A stretch of DNA of 64,000 nucleotides, from positions 65,951 through 129,950 of the forward strand of contig JAVVEQ010000005.1 in NCBI GenBank assembly GCA_032250905.1. The letters run 5' to 3'. Each line of letters begins with the position of its first letter. Position 1 is the stretch's first letter. Both the position numbers and the translations under genes were made by a program. The DNA is from Desulfotignum sp032250905 (GTDB lineage Bacteria; Desulfobacterota; Desulfobacteria; Desulfobacterales; Desulfobacteraceae). Under the pieces are notes generated by a model. The model had not been told where the DNA came from. It saw only the letters and a program-made list of their open reading frames with translations, and ran no database searches. Below, piece by piece: positions 61,161 to 64,000 of this stretch.

Positions 61161-63464
61161 TCAGGTGTCTGCTTTCAAACAAAAGGCCAGCACCGTGATA
61201 TTGTCTGCGCCATCTCTGGACAGGGCCTGTTTGATGAGAGCATCAGCGGCAGCGGCCGGACCGGAAGCCCTGCGGCATGTCTTGATAAGGGTGTCCGGCA
61301 CCGTGTGGCGGTAACACCCGTCCGACATTAACAGAATCATGTCATCACCGGCCAGTTCAAATCTGCCGGATTGTACTGCCAGTTCGCCACATCCGATATA
61401 CTGCTCCAGCACCTGCCGGGAATAATGGGTCCTGGCCTGATCCGGGGTGATCTCTTTCTCTGCAGCGAGAAAGTCCGCAAGGGTCTGGTCCTGGGTGATC
61501 AGAGTCAAATGATCCCCATGCAGATGATACAGCCGGCTGTCTCCGGAATGGGCCCAGAATACGGTGTTGTCCGACACCACGGCACAGACCAGGGTGGTGC
61601 CCATGCCGTTGAGATACGGGTCTTTTTCCGCCATATTACAGATCTCCCGGTCCATTCTTCTATAAAACCGCTTCAGGGATTCCACGGGAGACAAATCCTT
61701 TTGAAGGGTCAATCCCTGGAGGTGTTTGATCACATGATCTGAAGCGATCTCCCCGCCGATGGCTCCGCCCAGGCCGTCGGCCAGGGCCAGCAGCGCGAAA
61801 TTCAGACATTGGGGATGGGATTCATTCTCAAGGCAGACCAGGTAGCGGTCCTGGTTGGTTTTGCGCTGGTGTCCGATATGGCTGGCCGCCGCGATATCCA
61901 TGTGCCGGCCGGGCAGGGCATCCCGGGCTTCATGCTGGCCGGTGCTCATGCAGCAGTACCGCCCCGGCAAGAGCACGAGACCGGATTTTGGAACCGGAGC
62001 AGGACTAAAATCCGCGGCATCGGCCAGCCACTGCCGGGCCTCCTCCGGTGTCTGAAACCGGCGGTTCGGATCTTTTTCGCAGGCTTTCAGGATAAACTGT
62101 CTCAGCGATCCGGGCAGGTTTTTCACCTGTTTCTCAGGGTCGGGCAGCGACTGGTGACGGATCTGTTTCATGATCTCAGCTGAATCCACGGCATCCCAGG
62201 GCAGCCGGCCGGTCACCATGTGAAAGACGGTAATGCCCAAGGAAAACAGATCGCTGCGGAAATCCGCGGGATCGCCGTCAAACACTTCCGGGGCCAGGTA
62301 ATGCAGGTTTCCGCCCATGAAAAAGTCATCGGTTCCCACGGGACAGGCCAGGCCGAAGTCGATGAGTTTGATCTGGTGATCTTCGGAGACCATGATATTG
62401 GCCGGGTTGATGTCCCGGTGCACCAGCCCTTTTTTCCCGGCATAGGCCATGGCGGACAACAGCTGCTCCAGGTAAGTCCGGGTGAGGTTGGATGGGATGC
62501 GGTGCTGCCGGGCGATCCGTTCTTCCAGGGAATGCCCGGTGAGGTATTCACACGCAATGAACACGGTTTTGTACCGGGAGGTGATATCATGCACTTTCAG
62601 GATGTGGGGATGATCAAGGTCTGCGATGATTCGGGCCTCGTTTTTAAAACTGTCTTTGAATTCCTTGTTCATGGACAGATGGTGGCGAAGCATTTTGACG
62701 GCCACCGGTGTTTCCAGGTCCCGGTGAATCGCCTTGTAAACGATGCTGTACCCGCCTTTGCCGATGATTTCGGTGATCAGATAAGGCCCGATGCGACGTT
62801 CGGCAATGGGACCGTTGCGGTCGAACCGGTCCGCCACCAGTTCGGTTAAAAAAGCGAACAGATCCGGGTCCTGTTCCGGGATTCGGTCGAAATCCTGTTT
62901 ATGGACGGCCCAGGCTTCCAGATCGGTTTCCGCTTCCACGTGAAATCCCATGGGCTCCCCGGTCAACAGCGAGATCATGCCCACGATGTCCCCTTCGCTG
63001 CGGTGTCCCACCGGTTTCAGCCCGTCCTGGTTTTCTACCAGTTCAAGGCAGGCCCCCTGCTGAATGATGTAGCCGGTTGAGGTCCGGCTGCCCTGGGTGA
63101 TGAACCGGGTGCCCCTGTGAATCTGCACGGGTTCCAGGTGGTTGAGGATCGGGGATTTGGCAAAGGGATGAATGAATTTCAGAAATTTGGTGCGGATATT
63201 GGCGCTGCCCTGTTCGGCCCGCACCTGAAGATAAAATTCGCAGTCCAGGCAATCCTCCTGTTTTCTGGCATAGGTGCCCTGAATCCGGTTATGACATAGG
63301 GTGCCGGCCACGGCCCAGCAGAAACGTCCTGCGCAGGTGCCATCATTGGTGCCGTCATGGGATCGATCAATGGCTGCCGGACACACCCCCTGGTCCGTGG
63401 CATGATATCCACCCGGCTCCCGGCCGCAGAGCATGTATTCCCAGCAGTTGGTTTTTTTTGTCAT
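61161..63464 (-). CDS. Fusion: Cys-rich domain, cNMP-binding, Ser/Thr kinase, PP2C phosphatase
   Basis: 767 residues. Residues 1-80 form a Cys-rich module (NCWEYMLCGREPGG, then CPAA, CAGRFCW, CLDC), probably metal-binding. Residues about 100-215 form a cyclic-nucleotide-binding fold. Residues about 226-485 form a Hanks kinase with GKGGYSIV, Lys257, HRDINPAN (Asp351) and DFG (369-371). Residues about 525-767 form a PP2C phosphatase with NQDRYLV, ALADGLGG, WAHSGDSR and DGADNITV. Kinase and phosphatase in one chain suggest a self-resetting switch. It overlaps the upstream hemerythrin gene by four bases. Confidence 0.9.
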   Translation of the reverse strand: MTKKTNCWEYMLCGREPGGYHATDQGVCPAAIDRSHDGTNDGTCAGRFCWAVAGTLCHNRIQGTYARKQEDCLDCEFYLQVRAEQGSANIRTKFLKFIHPFAKSPILNHLEPVQIHRGTRFITQGSRTSTGYIIQQGACLELVENQDGLKPVGHRSEGDIVGMISLLTGEPMGFHVEAETDLEAWAVHKQDFDRIPEQDPDLFAFLTELVADRFDRNGPIAERRIGPYLITEIIGKGGYSIVYKAIHRDLETPVAVKMLRHHLSMNKEFKDSFKNEARIIADLDHPHILKVHDITSRYKTVFIACEYLTGHSLEERIARQHRIPSNLTRTYLEQLLSAMAYAGKKGLVHRDINPANIMVSEDHQIKLIDFGLACPVGTDDFFMGGNLHYLAPEVFDGDPADFRSDLFSLGITVFHMVTGRLPWDAVDSAEIMKQIRHQSLPDPEKQVKNLPGSLRQFILKACEKDPNRRFQTPEEARQWLADAADFSPAPVPKSGLVLLPGRYCCMSTGQHEARDALPGRHMDIAAASHIGHQRKTNQDRYLVCLENESHPQCLNFALLALADGLGGAIGGEIASDHVIKHLQGLTLQKDLSPVESLKRFYRRMDREICNMAEKDPYLNGMGTTLVCAVVSDNTVFWAHSGDSRLYHLHGDHLTLITQDQTLADFLAAEKEITPDQARTHYSRQVLEQYIGCGELAVQSGRFELAGDDMILLMSDGCYRHTVPDTLIKTCRRASGPAAAADALIKQALSRDGADNITVLAFCLKADT

Positions 63465-64000
63465 GGACGGGGTGCCCTTTTGATCAGCAGGGTTTTCAGC
63501 TCGGCTGCCAGGGCCTGGTGTTTGTCATGAAACACTGCCGGCGGCCCGAACCGCTGTGCCTGGTGTTCAAATTGATGGGACAGGCTGTCCGCTTCTTCAG
63601 AAGAGAGCGCTTTTTCCGCCATGGGAAAGAAGATCCGGTCTTCCATGCCGATGTGCCGATGCAGCAAGGATACATATACGCTTAAGTTTTCCAGGATCCG
63701 GGTCACGGCCATTTCATCATTTTCTTCATATCGGGGCAACGCGGTTTTGATTCGGACGACACTTTGCTTGCACCGATCATGCTGATACCGAAGCACCCCC
63801 ATGGCCGTGTCCAGTTCCCCCTGTTTTTTGTAGGACAGCAGGCCGAACAATAAAAACTCCTCCTTGAAATGATGAAACCGGTCGGCAAACTCGGAACAAA
63901 AGATCCCGGCTTTTTCAAAGAAGACCATTGGTACCGGAATGCCTGTTTCCAGTGCCTGCCGGGATTCATCCAGCAGGTCCAGCACCTGTTTGATCAGCAC
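63461..64000 (-). CDS. Hemerythrin-domain protein (5' end beyond window)
   Basis: At least 179 residues. Hemerythrin-type iron ligands can be seen in RFHHFKEEFLLF, LRYQHDRC and LLHRHIGMEDRIFFP. Such proteins bind a di-iron centre that senses or carries oxygen or NO. The reading frame is open to the window edge, where a GTG happens to lie at 64000. The true start is therefore probably upstream, outside the window. The stop overlaps the kinase-phosphatase ATG (ATGA), which suggests that the two act together in oxygen or redox signalling. Confidence 0.8.
   Translation of the reverse strand: MLIKQVLDLLDESRQALETGIPVPMVFFEKAGIFCSEFADRFHHFKEEFLLFGLLSYKKQGELDTAMGVLRYQHDRCKQSVVRIKTALPRYEENDEMAVTRILENLSVYVSLLHRHIGMEDRIFFPMAEKALSSEEADSLSHQFEHQAQRFGPPAVFHDKHQALAAELKTLLIKRAPRP

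Noticed and set aside
1..64000. CRISPR arrays, tRNA, rRNA, riboswitches and insertion sequences
   Set aside because: Reading through all intergenic regions, I saw no spaced direct repeats of the right size, no cloverleaf or rRNA motifs, no recognisable riboswitch core and no terminal inverted repeats with a transposase.

Overview
The window looks like a chromosomal segment of an anaerobic, probably sulfate- or sulfite-reducing Desulfobacterota (Desulfobacteraceae-like). The pointers are genes for the lower benzoyl-CoA pathway (6-hydroxycyclohexenecarbonyl-CoA dehydrogenase and the BamA ring hydrolase), a tandem cytochrome c3 with eight haem sites, stand-alone HdrC/HdrB-like proteins, a TunR-type tungstate regulator (a family described from sulfate reducers), a DMSO-reductase-family Mo/W enzyme, and many secondary transporters that use binding proteins. 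No rRNA, tRNA, CRISPR array, insertion sequence or prophage is visible. Genus-level identity is inference.

Layout. 0.1-5.8 kb: a GntR/FCD regulator, then a flavoprotein, an unusual ferredoxin and a TctCBA carboxylate transporter. 5.9-11 kb (minus): a single-subunit Mo/W enzyme, a glycosyltransferase, a DUF3795 protein and a secreted MsrA-MsrB fusion. 11.1-14.7 kb: a small DUF2080/AbrB-like protein behind a perfect palindrome, then the benzoyl-CoA pathway genes and a clear terminator. 14.7-20.9 kb: a phytochelatin-synthase-like protease, an amidinotransferase-fold enzyme, the double cytochrome c3, a DUF1285-like protein and HrpB.

21-31 kb is the most informative block. A nine-gene minus-strand operon encodes sulfolactate sulfo-lyase (SuyAB), a small membrane protein, a TRAP transporter, an HpsN-type sulfopropanediol dehydrogenase and two more alcohol dehydrogenases. 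It is preceded by a consensus sigma-54 promoter, upstream activator repeats and a divergent sigma-54 activator. Together these genes predict import of 2,3-dihydroxypropane-1-sulfonate (DHPS), oxidation to sulfolactate and cleavage to pyruvate plus sulfite. In a sulfite reducer the sulfite would serve as electron acceptor. 31-35.5 kb holds a second TRAP system with a D-amino-acid-oxidase-like flavoprotein.

35.5-64 kb: a GNAT-nitrilase fusion; an SDR-DUF2867 protein; a 1431-residue double activase of the 2-hydroxyacyl-CoA dehydratase/benzoyl-CoA reductase type; the three-gene NAGGN osmolyte operon with a strong promoter and a terminator; a Nudix hydrolase; an MTHFR-like protein; a nuclease/phosphatase; HdrCB; an ECF sigma/anti-sigma module; a MOT1-type molybdate transporter divergent from TunR; a glycosyltransferase plus a glucosidase-like protein; a VTT membrane protein; and a kinase-phosphatase fusion followed by a hemerythrin protein cut by the window edge.

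A recurring structural theme is that all three binding-protein-dependent secondary transporters (TctCBA and both DctPQM sets) carry a strong hairpin exactly between the binding-protein gene and the next membrane-subunit gene. Start codons were moved from the longest possible ORF wherever a Shine-Dalgarno sequence or homologous N-terminus argued for it. All functional calls rest on recognised motifs and gene context, not on database searches.
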